Positions 45,589 through 54,797 of a stretch of DNA of 64,000 nucleotides are shown here, piece by piece. The notes below the pieces were generated by a model, which worked only from the letters and a program-made list of their open reading frames with translations, was not told the origin of the DNA and did not search any database. The stretch is from Pollutimonas subterranea (lineage in GTDB: Bacteria > Pseudomonadota > Gammaproteobacteria > Burkholderiales > Burkholderiaceae_B). The stretch spans positions 1 through 64,000 of the forward strand of contig NZ_PDNW01000016.1 in NCBI RefSeq assembly GCF_002849655.1, given 5' to 3'. The translations under genes and the position numbers were made by a program. How positions within the stretch are numbered: the first letter of the stretch is position 1; each line of letters begins with the position of its first letter.

Positions 45589-46635
45589 ATGGAAAACCTG
45601 ATCTTGAACTCCAGTGCTGAATCCCGATTGCCCATACTGAAAAACTGGCTCGCCCGCATCGCCGGCGACCATCGACTGGACCTTGCCAGCCTGGAACCGG
45701 CCTCCAGCGACGCCAGCTTTCGGCGCTACTACCGACTCAACACCGCCACCGGCACGGCCATCGTCATGGATGCACCTCCGCAACAGGAAGACTGCCGACC
45801 CTTCATCCATGTAACAGGCCTGCTCGCACAGGCAGGCCTTAATGTACCAGCGGTACTGGCCCAGGACCTGCAGCAGGGCTTTCTGCTGCTGACCGACCTG
45901 GGCGAGCAAACCTATTATCAGGCAATCAAGTCAGGCCTGGACGATACCCGCTTGCAACAGCTGTATCGCGATGCAATCGCCGCGCTGGTGCGCATGCAAC
46001 ATGCCAGTACGCAAGGCCTGCCGCACTACGATGCCCAACGCCTCTCACAGGAACTCGCTGTCTTTCCAGAATGGTATGCGCAACGCCATTGCCAGGTCCA
46101 GCTTGACGAAGCCGAGCAATCCGTACTGAATACCGCCTTTGCCGCCCTGATTCACGATAACACCAGTCAGCCCGGTGTCCTGGTGCACCGCGATTTCCAC
46201 TCACCGAACCTGATGGTGGGGCTAGCGGCCCACAACCCTGGCATCATCGATTATCAGGATGCACTTGTCGGCGCGCTGACCTATGACATTGCTTCGCTGG
46301 TCATGGATGCGCGCACCACCTGGGAAGAGCCGCAGCAATTGGACTGGGCGATACGGTACTGGGAAGCCGCACGCGCCGCCGGCTTACCCGTACCAGCCGA
46401 TTTTGCCGACTTCCATCGCGCCTACGAATGGATGGGACTCCAACGAAACCTGCGCATCCTCGGTGTGTTTGCTCGCCTCGCCTATCGAGACGACAAGCCT
46501 CATTACCTCGATCACATACCCCGCGTAAATGCCTACGTGCGCCAGGTCGCCGGGCGCTACAGCGTCTTTCGCCCGCTTATCCGGCTGCTCGACAAACTCG
46601 ACGGCCGGCAAGTGACAACCGGGTATACGTTCTGA
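45589..46635 (+). CDS. amgK: N-acetylmuramate/N-acetylglucosamine kinase AmgK
   Basis: Anomeric sugar kinase of 348 residues in peptidoglycan recycling that phosphorylates MurNAc and GlcNAc at C1. It has the aminoglycoside phosphotransferase fold with SSDASFRRYYRL (nucleotide loop), the catalytic motif VLVHRDFHSPNLMV and the metal motif GIIDYQDALVGALTYD. The gene murU begins one base overlapping at 46635, confirming the AmgK-MurU pair. It is divergent from lptD. Confidence 0.92.
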   Translation: MENLILNSSAESRLPILKNWLARIAGDHRLDLASLEPASSDASFRRYYRLNTATGTAIVMDAPPQQEDCRPFIHVTGLLAQAGLNVPAVLAQDLQQGFLLLTDLGEQTYYQAIKSGLDDTRLQQLYRDAIAALVRMQHASTQGLPHYDAQRLSQELAVFPEWYAQRHCQVQLDEAEQSVLNTAFAALIHDNTSQPGVLVHRDFHSPNLMVGLAAHNPGIIDYQDALVGALTYDIASLVMDARTTWEEPQQLDWAIRYWEAARAAGLPVPADFADFHRAYEWMGLQRNLRILGVFARLAYRDDKPHYLDHIPRVNAYVRQVAGRYSVFRPLIRLLDKLDGRQVTTGYTF

Positions 46636-47324
46636 TGCGGGCCATGATCCTGGCGGCCGGCCGGGGAGAACGGATGCGCCCACTGACCGATCACGTGCCC
46701 AAGCCGTTGCTCCAGGTTGCAGGCAAGCCGCTCATTGTGTGGCACATCGAAAGGCTGGTGACAGCCGGCATCACCGAAATCGTGGTGAACCTGTGCTGGC
46801 TGGGCGAGCAAATAGAACAAACGCTGGGCGATGGCGCCCGATACGGTGCACGCATCAGCTACTCGCCTGAACCCCAAGCCCTGGAGACGGCCGGCGGCAT
46901 TGCCCAGGCCCTGCCCCATTTCGAAGGGCAGCCGTTTCTTGTCGTAAACGGCGATGTCTGGTGCGACTGGAACCCGGCCGACGCCGCGCAGCGTGTGGCC
47001 AGCCTGGCCACCGATACATTGGCATGGCTGATGCTGGTCGATAACCCGGCCCAGCATCCTGAAGGCGATTTCCAATTGCAAGACTCCGGCCTGGTCAGCG
47101 ACGCGGGCACACAGGACGGCGCCGTCACGCTAACCTTCTCGGGTATCGGCATCTACCGCCCCGCGCTGTTTCACGAGATTGCCGAGCACCAGCCGGCACC
47201 ATTGGCACCGCTGCTCAGAAAGGCGATGGCCGCCGGCAAAGTGATAGGCAGTCATTACCAGGGGCAGTGGACAGACGTCGGAACGCCACAGCGCCTGATG
47301 CAGTTGGACACAGCCATGCGCTAG
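46635..47324 (+). CDS. murU: N-acetylmuramate-1-phosphate uridylyltransferase MurU
   Basis: 229-residue nucleotidyltransferase that makes UDP-MurNAc from MurNAc-1-P, bypassing de novo UDP-MurNAc synthesis and thus MurA (fosfomycin target). Signature motif LAAGRGERMRPLTDHVPKPL near residue 5, and the GGIAQALPHF and FLVVNGDVWCDW elements. ATG 46635 overlaps the amgK stop as TGATG. The gene ends with a 180-bp intergenic stretch before the next gene; no terminator is obvious. Confidence 0.92.
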   Translation: MRAMILAAGRGERMRPLTDHVPKPLLQVAGKPLIVWHIERLVTAGITEIVVNLCWLGEQIEQTLGDGARYGARISYSPEPQALETAGGIAQALPHFEGQPFLVVNGDVWCDWNPADAAQRVASLATDTLAWLMLVDNPAQHPEGDFQLQDSGLVSDAGTQDGAVTLTFSGIGIYRPALFHEIAEHQPAPLAPLLRKAMAAGKVIGSHYQGQWTDVGTPQRLMQLDTAMR

Positions 47325-47506
47325 CGGTTGGTGGCGCTGCACGCTACACTGTTTCAATTCAGAAAAAACGAATGTATCTGGAACTATCAATACGAAAGCA
47401 ACATCGACAATTGCCGGCAGGCAATGCACGATGCACTATGCTTGAAGGTTTTTCGGCAATGGACCGTGTTGTTTTCCATTGTCCTGCAATACAGGAATAA
47501 CTCCCC

Positions 47507-48208
47507 ATGTTCGGATCGTCCAAACGCCGTGTCTTTCAACCTACGGCCTACGGCAACACCCGCCGCTCGCGCCGCATACCCCGATGGGTCGTGCTGATGC
47601 TGTCTGGCATTGTGCTGGGAGCGGGCGGCCTGCTGTTTCTTCAGAAAAGCTACGGCCCAACCCGGCTCACCGTCGAACAGTCCGAACAACTGCACTACGA
47701 CCTGAACAGCAGCAACATGGACAAGCAGCGCCTGCAATCGCAATTCAACCAACAGGCGCACGACCTCAAGCAAAAGACGACAACCGTTGCAGATCAGGCG
47801 ACACAGTTGAAGCAGGCCCAGGAACAAGTCACCAAGCTGACGGCCGAAGTTCAATTATTTGCCGACGCCATGCCGCCAGATCCGCGAGGCACGTCGCCCG
47901 GCATCCGCGCAGCGTCTTTCCGCAGCGAAGACGGGCAGCTCCACTACCAGATACTCGTCATGCAGGACAAAGGCAAGACCCAGGCTTTTACTGGCGAAGT
48001 GGAACTGGTGGTTGCGGGACGCTACGCCAACCGCAAATCGGGCAACATCGACCTGCCGCCGTTCCCTATCGAATTGGAACAGTACAGCCATGTAGGCGGC
48101 GCGGCCGCCTTGCCTGAAGGCTTCACGCCGCGCCAGGTGACTATAAAAATCACCGAGCAAGGTTCAAAAAAATTGAGTGCCACACGCACGATACGTGTCG
48201 CATCCTGA
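47507..48208 (+). CDS. DUF6776-like inner-membrane protein with coiled coil
   Basis: 233-residue protein. Residues 1-25 are cytoplasmic and basic. A single hydrophobic segment spans about 27-47 (WVVLMLSGIVLGAGGLLFL). Residues 55-115 are rich in Q, K and E and predicted coiled coil (QLHYDLNSSNMDKQRLQSQF). A C-terminal periplasmic domain at about 125-233 ends with TRTIRVAS. The layout matches DUF6776. Function unknown. It stands alone between murU and the convergent glnQ, with ATG preceded by a weak purine-rich site. Confidence 0.7.
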   Translation: MFGSSKRRVFQPTAYGNTRRSRRIPRWVVLMLSGIVLGAGGLLFLQKSYGPTRLTVEQSEQLHYDLNSSNMDKQRLQSQFNQQAHDLKQKTTTVADQATQLKQAQEQVTKLTAEVQLFADAMPPDPRGTSPGIRAASFRSEDGQLHYQILVMQDKGKTQAFTGEVELVVAGRYANRKSGNIDLPPFPIELEQYSHVGGAAALPEGFTPRQVTIKITEQGSKKLSATRTIRVAS

Positions 48209-48231
48209 ACGCTAATCCAATACTTGGCTAC

Positions 48232-48256
48232 GGCGTAAGGCAACGAGCCTTACGCC
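48232..48256. other. Intergenic hairpin overlapping the glnQ stop
   Basis: A perfect nine-base-pair inverted repeat, GGCGTAAGG/CCTTACGCC with a seven-base loop, includes the glnQ stop codon. No T-run follows on either strand, so it is a weak terminator candidate between convergent genes rather than a clear one. Confidence 0.4.
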
Positions 48257-48978
48257 ACGTGCTGCAGGAATTCCTTCAGCCGCTGGCTGGGTGGATTGCT
48301 TAGCAGTTCAGCGGGCGGGCCATCTTCGGCTATTTTTCCGCCGTCGATGAAAATAAGGCGGCTGCCGACTTTACGGGCAAACTCCATTTCGTGGGTGACC
48401 ACGATCATGGTCATGCCCTCTTCCGCGACATCCTGCATGACCTTCAGCACTTCATGGCGCAGTTCTGGATCGAGTGCGGACGTGGGTTCGTCGAACAGCA
48501 TCAGCTGAGGCCGGATAGCGAGCGCACGGGCAATGGCCACCCGCTGTTGCTGGCCGCCGGAGAGCTCGCCCGGATAGTGGTTGACCTTCTCTTCCAGCCC
48601 GACCTTGCCAAGCAGGGCGATGGCCTCTTCCTTGGCTTGCCGGCGTGCGCTACCCCGGGTATGGACCGGACCAAACATGACGTTTTCCAGCGCTGTAAGC
48701 TGGGGGAAAAGATTGAACTGCTGGAACACCATTCCGGCTTCACGGCGCAGTTCGCGAACCTGGGCGCCACTGCCCCGCACACTGAGCCCATTGACGGTGA
48801 TATCGCCTTCTTCAATCGTTTCCAGCACATTGATGCAACGCAACAGGGTCGACTTCCCTGAACCGGACGGGCCAACCACCACCACGACTTCGCCCTTTTC
48901 AATGGTCAGGTCAATGCCGTTGAGTACCGTGGTCGGTCCGAAGCGCTTGACGACATTTTTGAACTCGACGATGCTCAT
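48250..48978 (-). CDS. glnQ: Amino acid ABC transporter ATPase (GlnQ-like)
   Basis: 242-residue ATPase that drives the polar amino-acid importer with glnP and glnH. Walker [11 protein letters not shown]-loop VFQQFNLFP, signature [15 protein letters not shown], Walker [14 protein letters not shown] and the H-loop VVTHEMEFA are complete. I use ATG 48978, which overlaps the permease stop (ATGA); a longer frame to 49065 would be an unlikely extension. Last gene of the glnH-glnP-glnQ minus-strand operon. Confidence 0.93.
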   Translation of the reverse strand: MSIVEFKNVVKRFGPTTVLNGIDLTIEKGEVVVVVGPSGSGKSTLLRCINVLETIEEGDITVNGLSVRGSGAQVRELRREAGMVFQQFNLFPQLTALENVMFGPVHTRGSARRQAKEEAIALLGKVGLEEKVNHYPGELSGGQQQRVAIARALAIRPQLMLFDEPTSALDPELRHEVLKVMQDVAEEGMTMIVVTHEMEFARKVGSRLIFIDGGKIAEDGPPAELLSNPPSQRLKEFLQHVA

Positions 48979-49814
48979 ACGATTTGTGTCCTGTGTTCGA
49001 CAAACTTGAGGGTCAGGGCGATGAAGCCGGTCAGAATCAGATAGATAACCGCCACCGCACCCCATATTTCAACCGACCGGAAGTTGCTGGCAATAATCTC
49101 CTGCCCCTGCCGTGTCAGCTCGGCGACGCCGATAACGATGAAAAGCGACGAATCCTTCAGGCTGATGATGCACTGATTCCCCATGGCCGGAATCATGCGC
49201 CGCAAGGCAACCGGCCCGACGATGTAGGCCAGTATCTTGTAGAAAGGCAGCCCCATGGCCTGGCCGGCTTCCTTGAGCCCCTTCGGCACTGACAGCAAAG
49301 CGCCACGCACGATTTCTGCAATATATGCGCCGGAATTGATCACCAACGTAAAAATAGCGGCCAGCAGTGCATCGATGCGCCAGCCGGAAATCAGCGGCAA
49401 TGCAAAATAAATGAACATGACTTGCACGACGATGGGCGTGCCGCGTATCAATAGAATATATACCTGGGCAAGAAACGACAGCGCGACCGGTATGTATTTT
49501 GCGAACCGCCAGAGCACGGCCAGCACGATCACCGTTTGCATGAGCAGCCAGACCCAGTCCGGTACGCCCCCAAGGAAAGTGGTGCCTACCCAGGACGCCA
49601 GCCTGATCATGGCGGCGATCAATGCCAGGCTGACTATCGCGATGAATGTGGTTTTCCAGGTAACCAGCACCTTGACGTAGGTGGTCACGACACCCGAGAG
49701 GAATCCAATGATGGTCCCGCCGATCAGGCCCAGCAATGTGATCTGTATCGTCATTTTTGCGCCTTCGAGAAGGCTGGGTAATGCGTCCCAGATGGCCGAC
49801 CATTCAAAAGTCAC
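48975..49814 (-). CDS. glnP: Amino acid ABC permease (GlnP-like) with a central insertion
   Basis: 279-residue permease, starting at GTG 49814. The first 45 residues and the region from about 108 to 279 match E. coli GlnP closely ([70 protein letters not shown]), but roughly 60 extra residues lie between, with two hydrophobic segments ([17 protein letters not shown] and [17 protein letters not shown]). Members of about 220 residues lack these. The insertion adds helices, so topology may differ from E. coli. Substrate expected to be glutamine or a related polar amino acid. Confidence 0.9.
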   Translation of the reverse strand: MTFEWSAIWDALPSLLEGAKMTIQITLLGLIGGTIIGFLSGVVTTYVKVLVTWKTTFIAIVSLALIAAMIRLASWVGTTFLGGVPDWVWLLMQTVIVLAVLWRFAKYIPVALSFLAQVYILLIRGTPIVVQVMFIYFALPLISGWRIDALLAAIFTLVINSGAYIAEIVRGALLSVPKGLKEAGQAMGLPFYKILAYIVGPVALRRMIPAMGNQCIISLKDSSLFIVIGVAELTRQGQEIIASNFRSVEIWGAVAVIYLILTGFIALTLKFVEHRTQIV

Positions 49815-49868
49815 GTTGTTTGCCCCGAAAACTGCAGGCCCGGCATAGCGAGCTTCGCATCGTCAAAT

Positions 49869-49911
49869 AAAAACGGCGATCAAGGGGTAGCGCTCTACGC
49901 CCGATCGCCGT
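49869..49911 (-). terminator. Rho-independent terminator between glnH and glnP
   Basis: On the minus strand the stem ACGGCGATC/GATCGCCGT encloses a secondary GTAG-CTAC hairpin and is followed by five T. It lies about 18 bases after the glnH stop, so glnH is likely made in excess of glnP and glnQ by partial termination. Confidence 0.8.
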
Positions 49912-49928
49912 CGATTGTCAGCCTGTAC

Positions 49929-50690
49929 TTAGTTGACTTGGGCTGCTTTTTCGCCAAACCATTTTGTGTACAGGGCATCGTAGGTGCCGTTGTCCTGGAT
50001 GGCCTTGAGCGCCTTGTTCACGACTGGAACAAGTTCGCTGTCCTTGGGGAAACCTATACCGTAGAAATCGCCGCTTTTCAGCGAACCGACCACCTTGACC
50101 TTGCCCTGGCCGCCGGTCTTTGCGAAATACTGCAGATTGGGCGTATCGTGCACCACGGCGTCGACCCGGCCCGTGGCAAGCTCAAGGAACGCATTGTCAA
50201 TATTGGGGAACAGCTTGAGCTTTGCGTTCGGTACGTTGGCCTTCAGGTAGTCCACGGTGGCGGTGCCGATTTTTACCGCCACATTCTTGCCTTCGAGGTC
50301 TTTGGCCGACTTGATGCCGGTATTATCGTTACTGACTAGAATAGCCAGGCCGCTTTCATAATACGGATCGGAAAAATCAATGACCTTCTTGCGATCGTCC
50401 CGTATGGTGATACCGGCCAGCGCCGCATCGATGTTGCGTGTTTGCAGGCCTGGAATAATGCCGTTGAAGTCCATGGGCCGTAGCGAATATTTCAGCCCTG
50501 CTTCCTTGGCGATGGCATCCCACAGTTCAATGTCAAAACCGGTGTACTTGCCGTCCTGCTTGAATTCAAAAGGCACGAATGCAGTGTCGGTGGCAACGAG
50601 TAGCTCTTTGTCCTGAGCGGCATGAGTAACAGGCAGCACCAGGGCAATTGCCAAGCCGGCCAGCGCGACCTTGATTTTGTTCACGAACAT
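49929..50690 (-). CDS. glnH: Glutamine-type periplasmic binding protein GlnH
   Basis: 253-residue solute-binding protein, bacterial extracellular family 3. Signal peptide at residues 1-24 ends THA. Typical blocks are [57 protein letters not shown] and [16 protein letters not shown]. The start ATG 50690 has AAGGAG seven bases upstream. The gene leads the transporter operon and a terminator follows it. The closest family is GlnH of E. coli (arginine, histidine or glutamate relatives cannot be excluded). It comes after metQ, with a 76-bp gap. Confidence 0.92.
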   Translation of the reverse strand: MFVNKIKVALAGLAIALVLPVTHAAQDKELLVATDTAFVPFEFKQDGKYTGFDIELWDAIAKEAGLKYSLRPMDFNGIIPGLQTRNIDAALAGITIRDDRKKVIDFSDPYYESGLAILVSNDNTGIKSAKDLEGKNVAVKIGTATVDYLKANVPNAKLKLFPNIDNAFLELATGRVDAVVHDTPNLQYFAKTGGQGKVKVVGSLKSGDFYGIGFPKDSELVPVVNKALKAIQDNGTYDALYTKWFGEKAAQVN

Positions 50691-50766
50691 ATGCGACTCC
50701 TTGAGTGGGGCGATATCGTCAAAAATGGTATGGTAACCGAAAGCGCCTAAGGAAGGCACCGTGTCA

Positions 50767-51558
50767 TCAGAAGGCGGGAACAATGGCTCCTTGGTATTTT
50801 TCCTGTATGAATTTCCGGGTTTGCGGGCTTTGCAAAGCATCCACCAGTTTCTTGATGGCCGGCGAATCTTTCTTGGCTTCGGTGGTTGCCAGCAAATTGG
50901 CGTAAGGCGAGTCGGCGCCCTCGATGAACAAGGCATCCTTGACGGGATTCAATCCGGCTTCCAGCGCATAGTTGGTATTGATCAAAGCCATGTCGACATC
51001 CGGCAAGATACGCGGCAGCGTGGCGGCTTCGAGTTCACGGAATTTCAGTTTTTTCGGATTCTCGGCAATATCGCGCGATGTCGCCAGAATATTGGACGGA
51101 TCCTTCAGCGTGATCAGCCCCTGCTTTTGCAACAACAGCAGGGCCCGAGCCCCATTGGAAGGGTCGTTGGGCAAGGCAATCAGCGCACCATCCTTCAGCT
51201 CCTTGATGTCCTTGATTTTTTGGGAATACGCCCCAAACGGCTCCACATGGACCAGGCCCACGGAGACCAGGCCGGTCTTGTGTTCTTTATTGAACGAATC
51301 AAGATAAGGCTTGTGCTGGAAGAAGTTGACATCGATGTGACCCTCTGCAACCTGCTGGTTCGGCTGGACATAGTCAGTGAATACTTTGATGTCCAGCTCC
51401 ACACCTTCCTTGGCCAGGACCGGCTTGACCAGTTCGAGCAACTCGGCATGAGGTACAGGGGTAGCCGCTATGCTGAGGGACTCAGCCTGCGCCGCCGCGC
51501 CGGCAAATAGCGTGGCAATGGAAAAAGCCAGGGTTGGCACGATTTTTCTAATAGACAT
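50767..51558 (-). CDS. metQ: D-methionine-type periplasmic binding protein MetQ
   Basis: 263-residue NlpA/MetQ family protein. The signal peptide (residues 1-25) ends AQA and, unlike E. coli MetQ, has no lipobox cysteine at the cleavage site, so the protein is expected to be free in the periplasm rather than a lipoprotein. Characteristic stretches are [45 protein letters not shown] and [14 protein letters not shown]. It is the last gene of the metNIQ operon, 18 bases after metI. Ligand is probably methionine. Confidence 0.92.
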   Translation of the reverse strand: MSIRKIVPTLAFSIATLFAGAAAQAESLSIAATPVPHAELLELVKPVLAKEGVELDIKVFTDYVQPNQQVAEGHIDVNFFQHKPYLDSFNKEHKTGLVSVGLVHVEPFGAYSQKIKDIKELKDGALIALPNDPSNGARALLLLQKQGLITLKDPSNILATSRDIAENPKKLKFRELEAATLPRILPDVDMALINTNYALEAGLNPVKDALFIEGADSPYANLLATTEAKKDSPAIKKLVDALQSPQTRKFIQEKYQGAIVPAF

Positions 51559-51576
51559 GTTTTTCTCTCCAGAAAG

Positions 51577-52236
51577 TTATCTGCGGTTCAGTCTCGCGAC
51601 CAGGCGATCGCCAAACACTTGTAGAAGCTGAACCATTACAACAAGAATGGCGACAGTCACCACCATGACGTCGGTCTGGTAACGTTGGTATCCAAAACGC
51701 AAGGCCAGGTCGCCCAGGCCTCCGCCGCCAATGACACCCGACATGGCCGAATAGCCAACCAGCGCAATGGCAGTGACGATCATTGCGGCCACGATGCCGG
51801 TAGTGGCTTCGGGAATGAGGGCCAGCAGAACCGTCTGGCGCGAATTGGCCCCCATCGCCCTGCATGCTTCGGACACTCCGGGATCCAGTTCGCGCAATAC
51901 ATTTTCCACCAGCCGGGCAAAAAACGGAGCGGCACTGGCCACCAGAGGCGGCACAGCCCCCTCCACGCCCAGCGATGTACCTGCCAGGACGCGGGTGAAC
52001 GGGATCATGACGATCAGCAGAATAAGGAAGGGAACCGAGCGCAATACGTTCACGACGAACGAAAGTACCTGATAGACAGGCCCATTTTGAAGCATCTGGT
52101 GCTTGCTGGTCAGGAACAGGATGACGCCCAGCGGCAGGCCGATAATGACGGTGAAAATCAGTGAGAAGCCGGTCATCAACAAGGTGTCGATAGTCGCCTC
52201 ACCTATCAAGGCCCAGTCGATATTCGTAAACATCAT
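51577..52236 (-). CDS. metI: Methionine ABC permease MetI
   Basis: 219-residue permease with five hydrophobic helices. The conserved EAA-loop region (EACRAMGANSRQTVLLALIPEA) contacts MetN. The start is ATG 52236 or the adjacent ATG 52233; both overlap the metN stop. Complete. Functions with MetN and MetQ to import methionine, including D-methionine in the E. coli system. Confidence 0.93.
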   Translation of the reverse strand: MMFTNIDWALIGEATIDTLLMTGFSLIFTVIIGLPLGVILFLTSKHQMLQNGPVYQVLSFVVNVLRSVPFLILLIVMIPFTRVLAGTSLGVEGAVPPLVASAAPFFARLVENVLRELDPGVSEACRAMGANSRQTVLLALIPEATTGIVAAMIVTAIALVGYSAMSGVIGGGGLGDLALRFGYQRYQTDVMVVTVAILVVMVQLLQVFGDRLVARLNRR

Positions 52237-53243
52237 GGCCGCAGCACCTCGCACTCAATGCCGGCATTCGTCAGTACGCCCGCAAGTTTTTCCTGTGACG
52301 CCGCGTCTCCCTGTACCGCAATGACGAGTTGCCCATAGGGCGTGTCTTTGATGCGGCCCACCGACCCCTGCAGGATGCTCAGGTCCAGGCCAAGCTTGCG
52401 GCTGACATGACTGAGTATGGGCTTGACGGTGGAATCGCCCCGGAAGCTCAAGCGCAGCAATTGTCCTTCTATACCCTGCGCCATCTCGCGCCAGCCCTCG
52501 GCATCGACGCCGCTTTCCGACAGCAATGACTGCGTCACCGCGTGACTGGGGTGCAGGAAGACATCGAGCACAGTACCGCTTTCCACAATGACGCCGGCAT
52601 CAATGACGGCGACGCGATCGCAGACATTGCGGATGACGTCCATGCCGTGCGTTATCAGTACTATGGTCAATCCCAGGCGCTTGTTGATGTCAAGCAGCAG
52701 CCGCAGAATCGACTGCGTCGTTTCTGGATCCAATGCCGATGTTGCCTCATCGCAGAGCAGCAGTTCCGGACGATTGGCCAGCGCGCGCGCTATGCCCACG
52801 CGCTGCTGCTGGCCTCCTGACAACTGCCGGGGGTATTTGCTGGCGTGATCCATCAGCCCTACCAGCGTCAGGACCTCGTGTGCACGTTCTATCTGTTGCC
52901 TGCGCGTCAGCCCCGCCAGCCGCAGCGGAAAACACACGTTATCGAGAACGGTACGCGAACGCAGCAAGTTGAAATGCTGGAAGACCATCCCGACCCCATG
53001 CCGGAACTCTCTGAGCTGCGGTTCACTCAGCGCTGTAATGTCCTGGCCGTTCACCGTCACACTGCCTTGCGTGGGCCTCTCGAGCAGATTTAACATACGG
53101 ATCAGCGTGCTTTTTCCCGCACCCGAACGCCCGATAATGCCGAAGATCTCGCCTTTACGAATGTGCAGGTCGACCCCTGCCAATGCGTGCGAGACACGAC
53201 CCGGCGAAGCATAGGTTTTATGGATGTTTTCCAGGAAGATCAA
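52233..53243 (-). CDS. metN: Methionine ABC transporter ATPase MetN
   Basis: 336-residue ATPase. Walker A GRSGAGKST, Q-loop VFQHFNLLRS, signature [15 protein letters not shown] and Walker B LLCDEATSALDP are visible, with a C-terminal NIL domain (about 260-336; LRLSFRGDSTVKPILS) that binds methionine and inhibits uptake when it is abundant. The start is TTG 53243 (MIFLENIHKTY), which aligns with the E. coli start. First gene of metNIQ, with a sigma70-like promoter 50 bases upstream. No known SAM or SAH riboswitch was recognised in the leader. Confidence 0.94.
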   Translation of the reverse strand: MIFLENIHKTYASPGRVSHALAGVDLHIRKGEIFGIIGRSGAGKSTLIRMLNLLERPTQGSVTVNGQDITALSEPQLREFRHGVGMVFQHFNLLRSRTVLDNVCFPLRLAGLTRRQQIERAHEVLTLVGLMDHASKYPRQLSGGQQQRVGIARALANRPELLLCDEATSALDPETTQSILRLLLDINKRLGLTIVLITHGMDVIRNVCDRVAVIDAGVIVESGTVLDVFLHPSHAVTQSLLSESGVDAEGWREMAQGIEGQLLRLSFRGDSTVKPILSHVSRKLGLDLSILQGSVGRIKDTPYGQLVIAVQGDAASQEKLAGVLTNAGIECEVLRP

Positions 53244-53293
53244 GATACAGGCTTATAAAGAGAATAAGGCTTCCGACCATAGCATCACAATTT

Positions 53294-53322
53294 AGCATAA
53301 GCAGATCCGATACTTAAGGCAA
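53294..53322 (-). promoter_or_regulatory. Candidate promoter of metNIQ
   Basis: Minus-strand TTGCCT and TATGCT elements are separated by 17 bases and lie about 50 bases before the metN start. The match is fair. No MetJ/MetR-type box was identified by eye. Confidence 0.5.
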
Positions 53323-53393
53323 TCCTAATGGTTTACACGGATGTAGAATGCATGAAAACTTAAGTACAAGGTCAGCTCCGGCCGTGTACGGCC

Positions 53394-53423
53394 AAAAAAA
53401 AACCAGCCCGAAAGGACTGGTTT
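53394..53423 (-). terminator. Rho-independent terminator of tRNA-Lys
   Basis: On the minus strand the stem AAACCAG/CTGGTTT with inner CC-GAAA-GG pairing is followed by nine T, about 20 bases past the tRNA-Lys 3' end. Strong candidate. Confidence 0.9.
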
Positions 53424-53440
53424 CTTTTAAAAAAGATCGG

Positions 53441-53516
53441 TGGTGGGTCGTGCGCGACTCGAACGCGCGACCATCGGATTAAAAGTCCGGTGCTCTACCA
53501 ACTGAGCTAACGACCC
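53441..53516 (-). tRNA. tRNA-Lys, anticodon TTT
   Basis: Full cloverleaf on the minus strand: acceptor GGGTCGT pairs with ACGACCC; D arm GCTC-AGTTGGTA-GAGC; anticodon loop CTTTTAA; T loop TTCGAGT; encoded CCA at the 3' end. Reads AAA and AAG. It has its own promoter and terminator. There is no attachment-site repeat or integrase beside this tRNA, so it is not an obvious island anchor. Confidence 0.97.
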
Positions 53517-53530
53517 GACCGAAGAACGAG

Positions 53531-53559
53531 ATTATGACGCCATTTAAAAAGCCTGTCAA
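53531..53559 (-). promoter_or_regulatory. Sigma70-type promoter of tRNA-Lys
   Basis: Minus-strand TTGACA and CATAAT are separated by exactly 17 bases, the -10 about 15 bases before the tRNA 5' end. Consensus-quality -35. The region overlaps the leader of the oppositely transcribed metallophosphoesterase. Confidence 0.85.
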
Positions 53560-53589
53560 ATCACTACTGCAAGAACACCTGGAACAAGC

Positions 53590-54384
53590 ATGGCCCATCC
53601 AGCAAGACCTATACGCCTGAATATACTGTCCGACCTTCATCTTGGCAGCGCGGGCCTGCCTCTGCCCCATACCGAGTCCGACATTGTCATTCTCGCAGGC
53701 GATATTGCGCGTCCAAAAGAAGCGCTGCAATGGGCGCGCGGTTTCAGCAAGCCCGTACTGTACGTAGCCGGTAACCACGAGTTCTACGGCGGCAGCCTGG
53801 ATGCCACGGTGGACGACCTCAAGGCGCATGCCCGGGGAACCGATATACATATCCTGCACAACACAGAAATTGTGCTGAAAGGCATACGTTTCCTGGGTTC
53901 TACCTTGTGGACCAACTTCAATTTGTACGGCACACAGGCTCGCGAACAGGCGATCACGGAGTCGCTGGCATTCATACGGGATTTCACGCGCATCAAGGCC
54001 AGCGCTTCGTCAGAAAAAACCTTTTCGCCAACCGAAATGGAAGCGCTTTTCAACACCAACCTGGCATGGCTGGACAAAAAGCTCGGCGAGCCCTACGAAG
54101 GCCCCACCGTGGTCATTACGCACCACTCGCCCTCGCCCAAAAGCATCCACCCCCGGTTCGACGGCTCGCTGATCAATAACTGTTTTGTATCCAACAGCGA
54201 ACATCTACTGGGCGCAGACCGGGCTGCGCTATGGATACACGGACATACCCACGACAGCTTCGACTACCATGTCAATGGCACCCGGGTCGTCTGCAACCCA
54301 CGGGGCTATGCCAGGGACGGCGTCAATGAAAACGTCGCTTTCAACCCTGAACTGGTCATAGAGGTGTCCGTGGCACAGCCTTAA
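53590..54384 (+). CDS. Calcineurin-like metallophosphoesterase
   Basis: 264-residue cytoplasmic phosphoesterase. The metal motifs are SDLHLGS (D-x-H), ILAGDIARP, VAGNHEFYGG (GNHE), and VITHHSPSP and HGHTHDSFDY near the C-terminus. This set fits the calcineurin-like family, but the substrate is open (nucleotide, cyclic nucleotide or DNA). It has no relation in sequence to PdeM that I can see. It converges with the cytochrome gene and overlaps its stop by a few bases. Confidence 0.9.
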   Translation: MAHPARPIRLNILSDLHLGSAGLPLPHTESDIVILAGDIARPKEALQWARGFSKPVLYVAGNHEFYGGSLDATVDDLKAHARGTDIHILHNTEIVLKGIRFLGSTLWTNFNLYGTQAREQAITESLAFIRDFTRIKASASSEKTFSPTEMEALFNTNLAWLDKKLGEPYEGPTVVITHHSPSPKSIHPRFDGSLINNCFVSNSEHLLGADRAALWIHGHTHDSFDYHVNGTRVVCNPRGYARDGVNENVAFNPELVIEVSVAQP

Positions 54385-54797
54385 CGTACCAGGCAGGCCG
54401 CGGAGTTATTCTCTTTTTTCAGATACGCGATCAAATCGGCGCGCTCTTGCTTATCGGGAATGCCGGCATATCCCATGGAGGTGCCCGGCACCACGTGCAT
54501 TGGATCCGCCAGGAACAAATTCAACGTGTCGTCGTCCCAGATGATTTTCGATTCCTTCATGGCTTGCGAGTAAGCGTATCCCGGTATGCTGCCGGCTTGC
54601 CGGCCAAACAGGCCGCAGTGCCTGGGGCCGGTACGGTCATAAGCCAGTGCATGACACGCAAGACAGCGTGAATACACGGCTTCGCCGTTTACCACATTGC
54701 CGGGCGCCACATTCCGGGACCAGGCGTCGGACGATCCGGCCACGCCATACACACACAAGCTTGCCCCCAGGACCGCCAGCCACTGTATCTGGGTCAT
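54381..54797 (-). CDS. Small periplasmic c-type cytochrome
   Basis: 138-residue cytochrome c with a signal peptide at about 1-25. The heme motif is CLACHAL (Cys-x-x-Cys-His), and the methionine ligand is expected in PGTSMGYAG. Other class I features are GPRHCGLFGRQAGSIPGY and DDTLNLFLADP. The ATG at 54797 overlaps the ferritin-like gene's stop (ATGA), so it is co-translated. Part of the ECF-sigma group. Electron partner unknown. Confidence 0.9.
   Translation of the reverse strand: MTQIQWLAVLGASLCVYGVAGSSDAWSRNVAPGNVVNGEAVYSRCLACHALAYDRTGPRHCGLFGRQAGSIPGYAYSQAMKESKIIWDDDTLNLFLADPMHVVPGTSMGYAGIPDKQERADLIAYLKKENNSAACLVR

Noticed and set aside
50691-50766. A sigma54 promoter or strong terminator between metQ and glnH
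   Set aside because: No TGGCAC-N5-TTGC pair was found and the small hairpin here lacks a T-run.
53244-53293. A SAM or SAH riboswitch in the metN leader
   Set aside because: The leader is short and I could not draw either aptamer; the only regulatory signal seen is a candidate promoter.
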